From Variovorax paradoxus (GTDB lineage Bacteria > Pseudomonadota > Gammaproteobacteria > Burkholderiales > Burkholderiaceae_C): a stretch of DNA of 64,000 nt. Under the pieces are notes generated by a model. That model made no database searches, had not been told where the DNA came from, and worked only from the letters and a program-made list of their open reading frames with translations. This document shows, one piece after another, positions 7,687 through 15,985 of this stretch. The translations under genes were made by a program, and so were the position numbers. Where the stretch lies: contig NZ_CP045644.1 in the NCBI RefSeq assembly GCF_009498455.1, forward strand, positions 4,157,001 to 4,221,000. The letters run 5' to 3'. The stretch's first letter is position 1. Each line of letters begins with the position of its first letter.

Positions 7687-10600
7687 TCGCCGCCCTCATC
7701 CGCTGGTCGGTCGGCAACCGCTTCCTGGTGCTGATCGCGACCCTGTTCCTGGTGGCTGCCGGCTGGTGGTCGGCCGCCCGCACGCCGCTCGATGCGCTGC
7801 CCGACCTGTCGGACACGCAGGTCATCATCCGCACGCCTTTCCCTGGCAAGGCGCCCCAGGTGGTCGAAGACCTCGTCACCTACCCGCTGACCACCACGAT
7901 GCTCAGCGTGCCCGGCGCCAAGACCGTGCGCGGCTACTCGTTCTTCGGCGACTCGTTCGTCTACGTGCTGTTCGACGACAAGACCGACCCGTACTGGGCG
8001 CGCTCGCGCGTGGTCGAGTACCTGAACCAGGTGCAGGGCAGGTTGCCGGCCGGCGCCAACGCCTCGCTGGGCCCCGATGCCACGGGCGTGGGCTGGGTCT
8101 ACGAGTACGCGCTGGTCGACCGCACGGGCACACGCGACATCGGGCAACTGCGCGCGCTGAACGACTGGTTCCTCAAGTTCGAACTCAAGACCGTGCCCGA
8201 CGTGGCCGAGGTCGCCAGCATCGGCGGCATGGTGCGCCAGTACCAGGTGGTGCTCGACCCCGACCGCATGCGCGCGCTCGGCATCACGCAGTCGACGGTC
8301 GTGGCGGCCTTGCAAAAGGCCAACCAGGCCTCGGGCGGCTCGGTCGTCGAATTCGCCGAGGCCGAGTACATGGTGCGTTCGCGCGGCTACCTGCGTTCGC
8401 TGGACGACTTTCGCAGCATTCCGCTTTCGGTGACGGGCGCCACACCCGTGCTGCTGCGTGACGTGGCGACCGTTCAGATCGGCCCCGAGATGCGCCGCGG
8501 CATCGCCGAGCTGGACGGCGAAGGCGAAGTGGCCGGCGGCGTGATCGTCATGCGCTCGGGCAAGAACGCGCGCTCGACCATCGAGGCTGTCAAGGCGAAG
8601 TTGGAGACGCTCAAGCCCGGCCTGCCGCCGGGCGTCGAGATCGTGCCCACCTACGACCGCTCGCTGCTGATCGACCGCGCGGTGGACAACTTGCGCGGCA
8701 AGCTGATCGAAGAGTTCATCGTGGTGGCGCTGGTCTGCGCGGTCTTCCTGTTCCACCTGCGCTCGGCGCTGGTAGCGGTGGTCGCGTTGCCGATCGGCGT
8801 GCTGGCGGCGTTCATCGTCATGCACTGGCAGGGCGTCAACGCCAACATCATGTCGCTGGGCGGCATCGCGATCGCCATCGGTGCGATGGTGGACGGCGCG
8901 ATCGTGATGGTCGAGAACGCGCACAAGCACATCGAGGCTTTCGAGACACAACACGACCGACAGCCCACGGTGGGGGAACGGTGGCAGCTCGTCGCCGATG
9001 CGTCCGTGGAGGTTGGGCCAGCGCTGTTCTTCTCGCTGCTGGTGATCACGCTGTCTTTCGTGCCCGTGTTCTCGCTCGAGGCGCAGGAGGGGCGGCTGTT
9101 CTCGCCGCTGGCTTTCACCAAGACCTACGCGATGGCGGCTGCAGCGGGCCTGTCGGTGACGCTGATCCCGGTGCTCATGGGTTACCTGGTGCGCGGACGC
9201 ATTCCGCACGAAGCGTCCAACCCCGTGAATCGCTTCCTGATGGCGGTGTACCGGCCCGCGCTGGAGCTGGTGCTGCGCTTTCCCAAGGGAACGCTCGCCG
9301 TTGCCGCGGTGCTGCTGGCGCTCACCGCCGTTCCGCTGATGCGGCTGGGCGGTGAGTTCATGCCGCCGCTGGACGAAGGCGACCTGCTCTACATGCCTTC
9401 CGCGCTGCCGGGGCTGTCTGTGTCGAAGGCCGCCGAGCTGCTGCAGCAGACCGACCGCCTGATCAAGACCGTGCCCGAGGTCGCGCGCGTGTTCGGCAAG
9501 GCCGGCCGCGCAGACACCGCGACCGACCCCGCGCCGCTCGAGATGTTCGAGACCACCATCCAGTTCAAGCCGAAGGACCAATGGCGCGCCGGCATGACGC
9601 CCGACAGGCTGGTCGAGGAGCTGGACCGCGCCGTCAAGGTGCCGGGTCTGACCAACGTGTGGGTGCCGCCCATCCGCAACCGCATCGACATGCTGGCCAC
9701 GGGCATCAAGAGCCCGGTCGGCATCAAGGTGGCGGGGTCGGACCTGGCCACCATCGATTCGCTCACCACGCAGATCGAGGTGGCGGTCAAGAACGTTCCC
9801 GGTGTGTCGTCGGCGCTGGCCGAGCGGCTCACCGGCGGGCGCTACATCGACGTCGATGTCGACCGGCTCGCCGCGGCGCGCTACGGGCTCTCGGTGGCGG
9901 ACGTGCAGGCCGTGGTGTCCACGGCCATTGGCGGCGAGAACGTCGGCGAAGTCATCCAGGGCCGCGAGCGCTATCCCATCAACGTGCGCTACCCGCGCGA
10001 GATCCGCGATTCGCTGGAGCGGCTGCGGCAGTTGCCCTTCGTGACCGACAAGGGCGCGCAGCTGCTGTTGGGTGACGTCGCGCGCATCGCCATCGAAGAC
10101 GGCCCGCCGATGCTGCGCAGCGAGAACGCGCGGCTCTCGGGCTGGGTCTACGTCGATGTGCGCGGGCGCGACCTGCGCTCCGCCGTCAACGACATGCAGG
10201 CCGCCGTCGACAAGGCCGTGAAGATGCCCGCCGGCTATGCGGTGTCGTGGTCCGGCCAGTTTGAATACCTGGAGCGCGCGACCGAGCGGCTGAAGCTGGT
10301 CGTCCCGGCCACGCTGGCGGTCATCTTCGTGCTGCTGTATCTGCTGTTCAGGTCGTTCGGCGATGCGGCCCTTGTGATGGCGGCCGTGCCGTTCTCGCTC
10401 GTCGGCGGCTTCTGGCTCATCTGGGCGCTGGGCCACTCGATCTCGGTTGCGACGGCGGTGGGCTTCATCGCGCTGGCGGGCGTGGCGGCCGAGTTCGGCG
10501 TGGTGATGCTGATCTACCTGAAGAACGCGCTGGCACGGCGCCTCGAGGCCGGAGAGCCGATGAACGACGACACCCTGCTCGCCGCGATCCGCGAAGGCGC

Positions 10601-10859
10601 GGTGCTGCGCGTGCGGCCCAAGGCGATGACCGTGGCCGTTGTGATGGCTGGACTGCTGCCCATCCTGTGGGGCAGCGGCACCGGCTCGGAGGTGATGACC
10701 CGCATTGCCGCGCCCATGGTGGGCGGCATGGTCACCGCGCCGCTGCTGAGCATGCTCGTCGTGCCCGCGGCCTGGTATCTGCTGCGCCGGCGTGGCCAGG
10801 TTGCGCACGCCCCTTTGTCTGCTGTCTCCACTCAACCCACCGAAGGAGTTACTCCATGA
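7683..10859 (+). CDS. cusA: Cu(I)/Ag(I) RND efflux pump CusA
   Basis: A 1,058-residue inner-membrane proton-driven transporter of the heavy-metal RND class with the usual 12 helices and two large periplasmic loops. The TM4 motif [17 protein letters not shown] is of the monovalent-cation (Cus) type, not the Czc type. The three methionines known to bind Cu(I)/Ag(I) in E. coli CusA are all present in matching contexts: [16 protein letters not shown] and [13 protein letters not shown]. This makes copper/silver a much better assignment than zinc/cobalt/cadmium. Full length and intact. Confidence 0.96.
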   Translation: MIAALIRWSVGNRFLVLIATLFLVAAGWWSAARTPLDALPDLSDTQVIIRTPFPGKAPQVVEDLVTYPLTTTMLSVPGAKTVRGYSFFGDSFVYVLFDDKTDPYWARSRVVEYLNQVQGRLPAGANASLGPDATGVGWVYEYALVDRTGTRDIGQLRALNDWFLKFELKTVPDVAEVASIGGMVRQYQVVLDPDRMRALGITQSTVVAALQKANQASGGSVVEFAEAEYMVRSRGYLRSLDDFRSIPLSVTGATPVLLRDVATVQIGPEMRRGIAELDGEGEVAGGVIVMRSGKNARSTIEAVKAKLETLKPGLPPGVEIVPTYDRSLLIDRAVDNLRGKLIEEFIVVALVCAVFLFHLRSALVAVVALPIGVLAAFIVMHWQGVNANIMSLGGIAIAIGAMVDGAIVMVENAHKHIEAFETQHDRQPTVGERWQLVADASVEVGPALFFSLLVITLSFVPVFSLEAQEGRLFSPLAFTKTYAMAAAAGLSVTLIPVLMGYLVRGRIPHEASNPVNRFLMAVYRPALELVLRFPKGTLAVAAVLLALTAVPLMRLGGEFMPPLDEGDLLYMPSALPGLSVSKAAELLQQTDRLIKTVPEVARVFGKAGRADTATDPAPLEMFETTIQFKPKDQWRAGMTPDRLVEELDRAVKVPGLTNVWVPPIRNRIDMLATGIKSPVGIKVAGSDLATIDSLTTQIEVAVKNVPGVSSALAERLTGGRYIDVDVDRLAAARYGLSVADVQAVVSTAIGGENVGEVIQGRERYPINVRYPREIRDSLERLRQLPFVTDKGAQLLLGDVARIAIEDGPPMLRSENARLSGWVYVDVRGRDLRSAVNDMQAAVDKAVKMPAGYAVSWSGQFEYLERATERLKLVVPATLAVIFVLLYLLFRSFGDAALVMAAVPFSLVGGFWLIWALGHSISVATAVGFIALAGVAAEFGVVMLIYLKNALARRLEAGEPMNDDTLLAAIREGAVLRVRPKAMTVAVVMAGLLPILWGSGTGSEVMTRIAAPMVGGMVTAPLLSMLVVPAAWYLLRRRGQVAHAPLSAVSTQPTEGVTP

Positions 10860-11203
10860 AAGTTTTGCACACCCTCGCATTCGCACTGCTCGTCGCATCG
10901 GCCGCCGCGGCTCAGGCCCAGATGTCGAAAGACGACATGTCGTCCATGAAGATGTCGGCGCCCGGCCAGCAATCGGCCGGCATGCTGACCGACGCTGTCG
11001 TCCAGAAGATCGATCAGGCCGGCGGCGTGATCGTGCTGAAGCACGGCGATATTCCCAACCTCGCCATGCCGGCCATGACCATGGGCTTCGATGTGGCCGA
11101 CAGGAAGATGCTCACCCAGGTCAAGCCGGGCGACAAGGTGAGATTTCATGTGGAGGTCGTGAAAGGCAAGCCGACCGTGACGCACCTTGAGGCTGCGCGC
11201 TGA
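10856..11203 (+). CDS. cusF: Periplasmic metallochaperone CusF
   Basis: A 115-residue secreted CusF-fold protein that would hand copper or silver to the CusABC pump. A signal peptide (residues 1-21, ending AAQAQ) is followed by a Met-rich linker ([11 protein letters not shown]) and the metal site [17 protein letters not shown]. His and the MTM pair are kept, but the tryptophan that caps the copper in E. coli CusF (W44) is replaced by methionine. The fused CusF domain in cusB retains Trp. ATG overlaps the cusA stop, completing the coupled operon. Confidence 0.93.
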   Translation: MKVLHTLAFALLVASAAAAQAQMSKDDMSSMKMSAPGQQSAGMLTDAVVQKIDQAGGVIVLKHGDIPNLAMPAMTMGFDVADRKMLTQVKPGDKVRFHVEVVKGKPTVTHLEAAR

Positions 11204-11238
11204 CCCTCGCCCTTGGGCCGGCCGTCTTCGGCAGTCAA

Positions 11239-11278
11239 TGCTTGATGGTCCACCTTTGAACAGGTGCGGGATCAAGCA
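11239..11278. repeat. Interrupted inverted repeat after the cus operon
   Basis: TGCTTGAT (11239-11246) and ATCAAGCA (11271-11278) flank an inner inverted pair CACCT/AGGTG (11251-11255, 11262-11266). The 40-bp structure lies 35 bp after the cusF stop. With no T-run it is a weak terminator candidate; it could instead be an operator for the downstream permease gene. Confidence 0.4.
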
Positions 11279-11430
11279 AAGCTGCAGAAGCCTGTCCAAC
11301 CGTCGGTGCCGGCCGGCCGGCGCTGCCGTTGCACCTATGTCGAAAGCATTTCGAGGCGAATGGATTGGCCTCAAGCAAAAGCGCAGACCAATGAACGAAA
11401 ATGCTTGTCGTTCTTATTTCGGATTGAAGA

Positions 11431-13362
11431 ATGAAGCGCTTGCTGTTGATTCTGTGGGTTGGACTGTGTTTCATGGGCTCTGCCACCGCGCAGACCCCTG
11501 CTGCTGGAGCCGACGAAGGGCCGCGTCAGCTATGGCAGTTGCTGGACTATGTCGCCGTGGACTACGGTGGTGCAGTCGACAAAGGCGCCATCGTCAGCGA
11601 GTCGGAATATGCGGAAATGCGCGATTTCACCGCCAATGCGGTGACCCAGGCGCGCAGCCTTCCTGCGCATGCCTCCAAGGACGCGGTAGTCACTGCTGCC
11701 ACCAAACTGCAGGCGGCCGTTTCCGGCAAGGCAGATAGCGCAGAGGTCGCGCGCCTGGCGCATGAGGCGGAAGCGCTGCTGGTGGCCGCCTATCCCATTC
11801 CCGTGGCACCGAAGGCCCTGCCTGACCTCAAGCGAGGCGCGGCTCTGTTCCAGGCGCAATGCGCCTCTTGTCACGGCGCTACAGGCGGTGGCGACGGACC
11901 ACTTGCAGCCAAAATGGACCCTCCACCCATCGCCTTCACTGACCGGGAGCGTGCTCGATCCCGAAGCATCATGGCGCTGTATCAAGTCGTCTCTCAAGGC
12001 GTCGCGGGCACGGCGATGCCGAGTTTTGCGGGGCTGTCCGATGAGGACCGGTGGGCGCTGGCGTTCTTTGCGGGCACGCTTTCTCACGACGTCGGCATGC
12101 GCGAACGAGGCGAGCAGTTGTGGAAACGAGATGCCGCAACTCGCAAGGAGTTCGCCGACTTGGCCGCGGTGACCACGGTCACCGAAGTTGCAGCCGCCGC
12201 CCGGATCGGGCCTGAGGCAGCCCGAGATGTGACCGCCTTCCTGCGAAGCCAGCCGGCGGCGGCGTCTGCGGCGGGGAATGCCAGCGGGCTGACCCTTTCC
12301 CGAACGCGCCTTGACGAGAGCTTGGCTGCAATTCGCAAGGGCGACAAGCCAGCGGCCACGCGGCTGGCGCTCTCCGCCTACCTTGACGGCTTCGAGCCGC
12401 TGGAGCCGTCCCTAGGCGCGCGCAACAAGGCGCTTCTGACGGAGGTGGAAAACGGCATGCTGGCCTATCGCTCGGCCATTGCCAATGGCACGCTGGCTCA
12501 AGCCGAGGCTGCAGCTCAAAAGCTGGACTACCTCTTTGCCGAGGTGGAAAAGGAACTGGGTGGCGAATCGGCGGCACCGCTCACCACCTTCCTGGGCTCG
12601 CTGACGATCTTGCTCAGAGAAGGGCTTGAGGCCCTGCTGATCGTGGTCGGCATGGTGGCCTTCCTGAAGAAGGCCAATCGTCCGGACGTCCTGCGCTACG
12701 TGCACGGCGGCTGGATCGTGGCGTTGGCCGCCGGCGGTCTGACTTGGGCGGTGGCAACCTACTTCGTGAACATCAGCGGGGCAAGCCGAGAGGTGACCGA
12801 AGGGCTCTCGTCGCTTTTTGCCGCGCTCGTGTTGCTGAGCGTGGGCTTGTGGATGCACCAGAAGAGCGCTGCGGGCCGTTGGCAGGCCTACCTCAAGGAA
12901 AAACTGTCCTCGGCCATGTCGAAGCGCTCTGCGTGGGCCTTGTTCGGTCTTTCGTTCATCGCGGTCTACCGCGAGGTCTTCGAAACCGTGCTTTTCTACT
13001 CGGCCCTGTCGGCCGATGGGAACCGCGATGCGCTGTTGGGTGGCCTTGGTTTGGGCGTCGCCCTGTTGGCCGTCCTGGCCTGGGTGATGCTCAGGACCAG
13101 CGCGCGGATGCCGATCGGGAAGTTTTTCAGCATCAGCTCGATCTTGGTCGCCGTGCTCGCCGTTGTCCTGGCCGGCAAGGGCGTCGCGGGGCTACAGGAA
13201 GCTGGCTGGCTGGGTGCCACTCCGATCATGGCGCCCCGGATCGACTTGCTGGGCATGTACCCCTCGGCCGAAACCGTGGTGGCTCAGGTCATCGTTCTGC
13301 TGATTGCGGTCTCGGGCTTTGCGATGAACGCATACCGGGGCCGTCGGTTGCAGGCTGCATGA
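11431..13362 (+). CDS. pbrT: PbrT-like FTR1-family permease with cytochrome c domain
   Basis: A 643-residue membrane protein combining a signal peptide (1-20), a helical periplasmic region, a cytochrome c domain with haem site CASCHG near residue 145, and a C-terminal FTR1 permease of about seven helices (from about residue 385). Both REXXE metal-binding motifs are present: REGLE near 394 and REVFE near 514. This architecture is that of PbrT, the lead-uptake protein of Cupriavidus pbr loci, and of related iron permeases. Neighbouring PbrR-, PbrA- and LspA-like genes favour a lead-resistance role, though iron transport cannot be excluded. The start has only a weak ribosome-binding site. Confidence 0.85.
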   Translation: MKRLLLILWVGLCFMGSATAQTPAAGADEGPRQLWQLLDYVAVDYGGAVDKGAIVSESEYAEMRDFTANAVTQARSLPAHASKDAVVTAATKLQAAVSGKADSAEVARLAHEAEALLVAAYPIPVAPKALPDLKRGAALFQAQCASCHGATGGGDGPLAAKMDPPPIAFTDRERARSRSIMALYQVVSQGVAGTAMPSFAGLSDEDRWALAFFAGTLSHDVGMRERGEQLWKRDAATRKEFADLAAVTTVTEVAAAARIGPEAARDVTAFLRSQPAAASAAGNASGLTLSRTRLDESLAAIRKGDKPAATRLALSAYLDGFEPLEPSLGARNKALLTEVENGMLAYRSAIANGTLAQAEAAAQKLDYLFAEVEKELGGESAAPLTTFLGSLTILLREGLEALLIVVGMVAFLKKANRPDVLRYVHGGWIVALAAGGLTWAVATYFVNISGASREVTEGLSSLFAALVLLSVGLWMHQKSAAGRWQAYLKEKLSSAMSKRSAWALFGLSFIAVYREVFETVLFYSALSADGNRDALLGGLGLGVALLAVLAWVMLRTSARMPIGKFFSISSILVAVLAVVLAGKGVAGLQEAGWLGATPIMAPRIDLLGMYPSAETVVAQVIVLLIAVSGFAMNAYRGRRLQAA

Positions 13363-13388
13363 CCTTGGGGGCTGGGCGACGGCTGATC

Positions 13389-14015
13389 TCATGTGCTGGC
13401 TTCGCGTCGAGCCGTTTCCGACGCTTCGCGCAAGATTTCACGGCCACCGTTTGCCGCGATGCCAGCCACGAGGACGCCTAGCACCAGGTCCGGGACATTC
13501 GATCCGAGCCACATCACCAGCGCTCCGGACAACACGATCGCGCCGTTGACGATGGAGTCGTTGCTCGTGAAGATCGCCGACGCCTTGAAGTTCACGTCTT
13601 CCCCGCGATGGCGGCGCAGTAGTCTGAGGCACACCAGGTTCAGCGCTGCGTTGACCGCGGCCATGGCCATCATGGCTGGGCCGACGGGCGCTTCCCCTCC
13701 GACGAAGCGGCGCAGGACTTCCAACAGCAGCAGCGCGGCAAGGCCAATGAGCAGGAAGCCCGACAGCCGCGCCGCGCGCACCTTGACCATGGCCGCCCGG
13801 CCGACGGCGTACAGGCTGACCGCATAGACCGACGCGTCGGCGAGGTTGTCCAGCCCGGCGCCCATCAGCGCGGTCGAGGCTGCCCACAGGCCAAGGCCGA
13901 CGCCCGCGGCGGACTGGCCCAGATTGATCAGCAACACGGTCCGCAGAATCTTGCGGTCCACCTCGTTGCGTGCGTCCAAGCCGCCCAGATCATCGTCTTC
14001 GTCGCTGCTAGCCAT
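13389..14015 (-). CDS. Cation diffusion facilitator family transporter
   Basis: A 208-residue, six-helix CDF-type metal/proton antiporter. The TM2 metal site reads DNLAD (D-x3-D, not the HxxxD of typical zinc exporters) in GAGLDNLADASVYAVSLYA; the TM5 counterpart is FTSNDSIVNGAI. The cytoplasmic C-terminal domain of larger CDF proteins is absent. Translation starts at 14015 with GGAA upstream. It is divergent from the desaturase gene and converges on pbrT. Its own promoter region (14040-14070) resembles a MerR-type promoter, so co-regulation with the lead genes is likely. Confidence 0.85.
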   Translation of the reverse strand: MASSDEDDDLGGLDARNEVDRKILRTVLLINLGQSAAGVGLGLWAASTALMGAGLDNLADASVYAVSLYAVGRAAMVKVRAARLSGFLLIGLAALLLLEVLRRFVGGEAPVGPAMMAMAAVNAALNLVCLRLLRRHRGEDVNFKASAIFTSNDSIVNGAIVLSGALVMWLGSNVPDLVLGVLVAGIAANGGREILREASETARREAST

Positions 14016-14039
14016 GAGTTATTCCTTCCATGCCACGGG

Positions 14040-14070
14040 ATGCTGAAGCCTATAGCGGCTGGAGAGTCAA
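14040..14070 (-). promoter_or_regulatory. Probable MerR-type promoter of the CDF gene
   Basis: On the minus strand TTGACT (14065-14070) is separated by exactly 19 bp from CAGCAT (14040-14045). The spacer contains a partly degenerate form of the dyad seen at 14192 and 15918 (CTCTC...TATAG instead of CTCTA...TAGAG). The 19-bp spacer is a hallmark of MerR-family activation; the weak -10 and imperfect dyad make this the least certain of the three. Confidence 0.45.
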
Positions 14071-14187
14071 GCACCGAGCGGCGAATTTGCGCGGCGCGAT
14101 CGTTGGGAGTGACCTCTCCAAAGACGTCCAGGATGCATCCGTGCGCGGATTGTCGGCAGGCTTGTGCGACCGAAGTGTTTGACCCAC

Positions 14188-14218
14188 TTGACTCTATTGC
14201 TACTAGAGGGTTTTCAAT
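14188..14218 (+). promoter_or_regulatory. PbrR/CadR-type promoter and operator of the desaturase gene
   Basis: TTGACT (14188-14193), a 19-bp spacer and TTCAAT (14213-14218). The spacer holds the dyad CTCTATTGCTACTAGAG (14192-14208), matching the operator in front of the P-type ATPase except in the central bases. Over-long spacers with a dyad are realigned by metal-bound MerR-family regulators; the likely one is encoded at 15495-15893. Confidence 0.75.
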
Positions 14219-14243
14219 CGCTGTCAAACCCCTTGTAAGGACA

Positions 14244-15482
14244 ATGATGAGCACAAGAGAACTCTCCTTCGTCGAGAATTTCATTCGTTATGGCAGCTAT
14301 CCACTGATCGTTGGCGCAACGGCTGCGTTGCTCTTCGGCGGGCTTACTGCCGGTTGGCCGTACTTCCCTACGGTGCCGTTCACCGTGGCCGCCGCACTCA
14401 CTTCCGTGGCCTTGTTGGAGCGGCGGCTGCCCTTTCATGCGGACTGGGGGCAGGATCATCGTGACAGCACGTGCGACGCGATCCATGCGGGTGTCAACCT
14501 CGCCGTGCTCCTGGCGGTGCATGGCGTTGTAGCGGCGTTGGCGCCGCTTTGGTCGGCCGGGACATGGTGGCCCGATCAGTGGCCACTCTGGGCACAAGCC
14601 GTTGCCGTCGGTGCGGTGCTCGATTTCAGTCTCTACAGCGTCCATTGGCTGAGTCACCGTGCGGCTTGGCTCTGGCGGTTCCACGCGATCCACCACAGCT
14701 CGGAACGCCTCTATTGGCTCAACGGGGAGCGCCGGCATCCCTTGCATGCAGCGATGATGGCCGCGCCTGGCTTGATCGCCGTCGTGCTCATGGGCGCGCC
14801 GGCATTGGCCACCGGCGCGTGGCTTGGCCTGCTCGCCGTGCACCTGGCCTTCCAGCATTCCAACCTGGATTACCGCGTGGGACCGCTACGGTTCATCGTT
14901 GGAGCGGCTGAAGTCCATCGATGGCACCACAAGCGTGAGTACGAAGACGCCCAAGTCAACTACGGTGAGTTCTGGATGGTCTGGGACCACCTGTTCGGCA
15001 CTTTCCGATTGCCAAAGCACCAACTGGGCGCCAACGAAGTGGGACTCAGGGAGACGGACTTTCCGATGGACTACGGGCAGCAGCTGGTCTATCCCTTCGG
15101 TCGCCGCGCAGGGACGGCAGACGCTTCGGCCGGGGACTACGGGCTTGCGCGCGCCGCCTTCCTGCGCGAGACGCGCCTTGCTGCTTCTTGCGAGGCCGCC
15201 AACGATCTGAGCGCCGCATGGCGTGCTCACGAGTTGGGCCATATCGTGGCACAGTCCTACCTTGGCCTGCACCTGCGCAGCCACGCCGCGATGCTCGGGC
15301 TGGCCTGGAGGACGCGCAACGTTGCGGAGGTCGCGGCACAGGTCGTGCGTCTCGCGCTGGCTCCTGTGGGCCACGCCCTTGGGAGTACCCCGCCTCAGAA
15401 CGTCGGCACCGGACGCTTTGGCGTGATGGAACACGGCGCATGGCCGCCGGAACTGGACCCGATCACTTTTCAGCGCCGATGA
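14244..15482 (+). CDS. Sterol desaturase/fatty acid hydroxylase fused to a DUF3703-like domain
   Basis: A 412-residue protein. Residues 1 to about 280 form a membrane-bound di-iron hydroxylase with the three histidine boxes HWLSH, HAIHH and HRWHH and four or more hydrophobic segments. From about residue 290 to the end (ARAAFLRETRLAASCEAAND then AWRAHELGHIVAQSYLGLHL) the sequence resembles DUF3703, usually a separate small protein near metal-resistance genes. ATG at 14244 has AAGGA upstream and lies 26 bp past the MerR-type promoter, so expression should follow the lead regulator. The substrate is unknown; lipid modification during metal stress is one possibility. Confidence 0.8.
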   Translation: MMSTRELSFVENFIRYGSYPLIVGATAALLFGGLTAGWPYFPTVPFTVAAALTSVALLERRLPFHADWGQDHRDSTCDAIHAGVNLAVLLAVHGVVAALAPLWSAGTWWPDQWPLWAQAVAVGAVLDFSLYSVHWLSHRAAWLWRFHAIHHSSERLYWLNGERRHPLHAAMMAAPGLIAVVLMGAPALATGAWLGLLAVHLAFQHSNLDYRVGPLRFIVGAAEVHRWHHKREYEDAQVNYGEFWMVWDHLFGTFRLPKHQLGANEVGLRETDFPMDYGQQLVYPFGRRAGTADASAGDYGLARAAFLRETRLAASCEAANDLSAAWRAHELGHIVAQSYLGLHLRSHAAMLGLAWRTRNVAEVAAQVVRLALAPVGHALGSTPPQNVGTGRFGVMEHGAWPPELDPITFQRR

Positions 15483-15494
15483 CGCCCTCGGGCT

Positions 15495-15893
15495 TCAGGC
15501 AGGCTCGGCCAGGCTGTTGAGAATGCCGCACTCGCGCGAGGTTCGGGCACTGTCGCAGGAGCGCCGCAAATCCATCAGCTCGCGCTCGAGCTCGCGCAAC
15601 TCCTTCATCTTGGCCCGGACCTGGGCGATGTGGGAATCGACCAGCGCATTCACCTCACCGCAGTCCAGCTCCGGCCGATCCCGGAAGTTCAGCAGCTGAC
15701 GGATTTCCTCCAGCGTCATGTCCTTGGCCCGGCAACGGCGGATGAACAGCAGGCGTTCAAGGTGCGAGTCGTCGTACAGCCTGAAGTTGCCCTCGCTGCG
15801 CGCAGGCTCGGGAAGCAAGCCTTCGGACTCGTAGAAGCGCACGGTCTGTACCAAACAGTCCGCCTTCTTGCCCAATTCACCGATCCGCATCAT
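15495..15893 (-). CDS. pbrR: MerR-family metal regulator, PbrR/CadR type
   Basis: A 132-residue MerR-type activator: winged helix (residues 3-70, RIGELGKKADCLVQTVRFYE), dimerisation helix, and a C-terminal metal loop. Cysteines at 78, 113 and 122 match the set used by PbrR and CadR to bind Pb(II) or Cd(II). The gene is divergent from the P-type ATPase, with the shared operator at 15918-15934 between them. Two related operators at 14192 and near 14046-14064 suggest it controls at least three units. Pb and Cd cannot be separated from sequence alone. Confidence 0.88.
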   Translation of the reverse strand: MMRIGELGKKADCLVQTVRFYESEGLLPEPARSEGNFRLYDDSHLERLLFIRRCRAKDMTLEEIRQLLNFRDRPELDCGEVNALVDSHIAQVRAKMKELRELERELMDLRRSCDSARTSRECGILNSLAEPA

Positions 15894-15913
15894 GGTTGCT
15901 CCTCCGGAAAAGC

Positions 15914-15944
15914 TTGACTCTATACCTACTAGAGGTTGTCCAAT
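15914..15944 (+). promoter_or_regulatory. MerR-type promoter of the P-type ATPase gene
   Basis: TTGACT (15914-15919), a 19-bp spacer and TCCAAT (15939-15944), with dyad CTCTATACCTACTAGAG (15918-15934) lying between. This is the classic PbrR/CadR arrangement and lies between the divergent regulator and ATPase genes, 42 bp before the ATPase start codon. Confidence 0.85.
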
Positions 15945-15985
15945 GATGGCATTCGGGAAAAAGCCCTGTCAATGAAGCGCGATCT

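Noticed and set aside
7638..10898. Very long minus-strand frame opposite cusA
   Set aside because: High-GC shadow of cusA: composition rich in His, Arg and Gly and no recognisable domain.
11239..11278. MerR-type promoter for the pbrT-like gene
   Set aside because: TTGATG is present but no credible -10 at 19-20 bp and no match to the local CTCTA-N7-TAGAG dyad.
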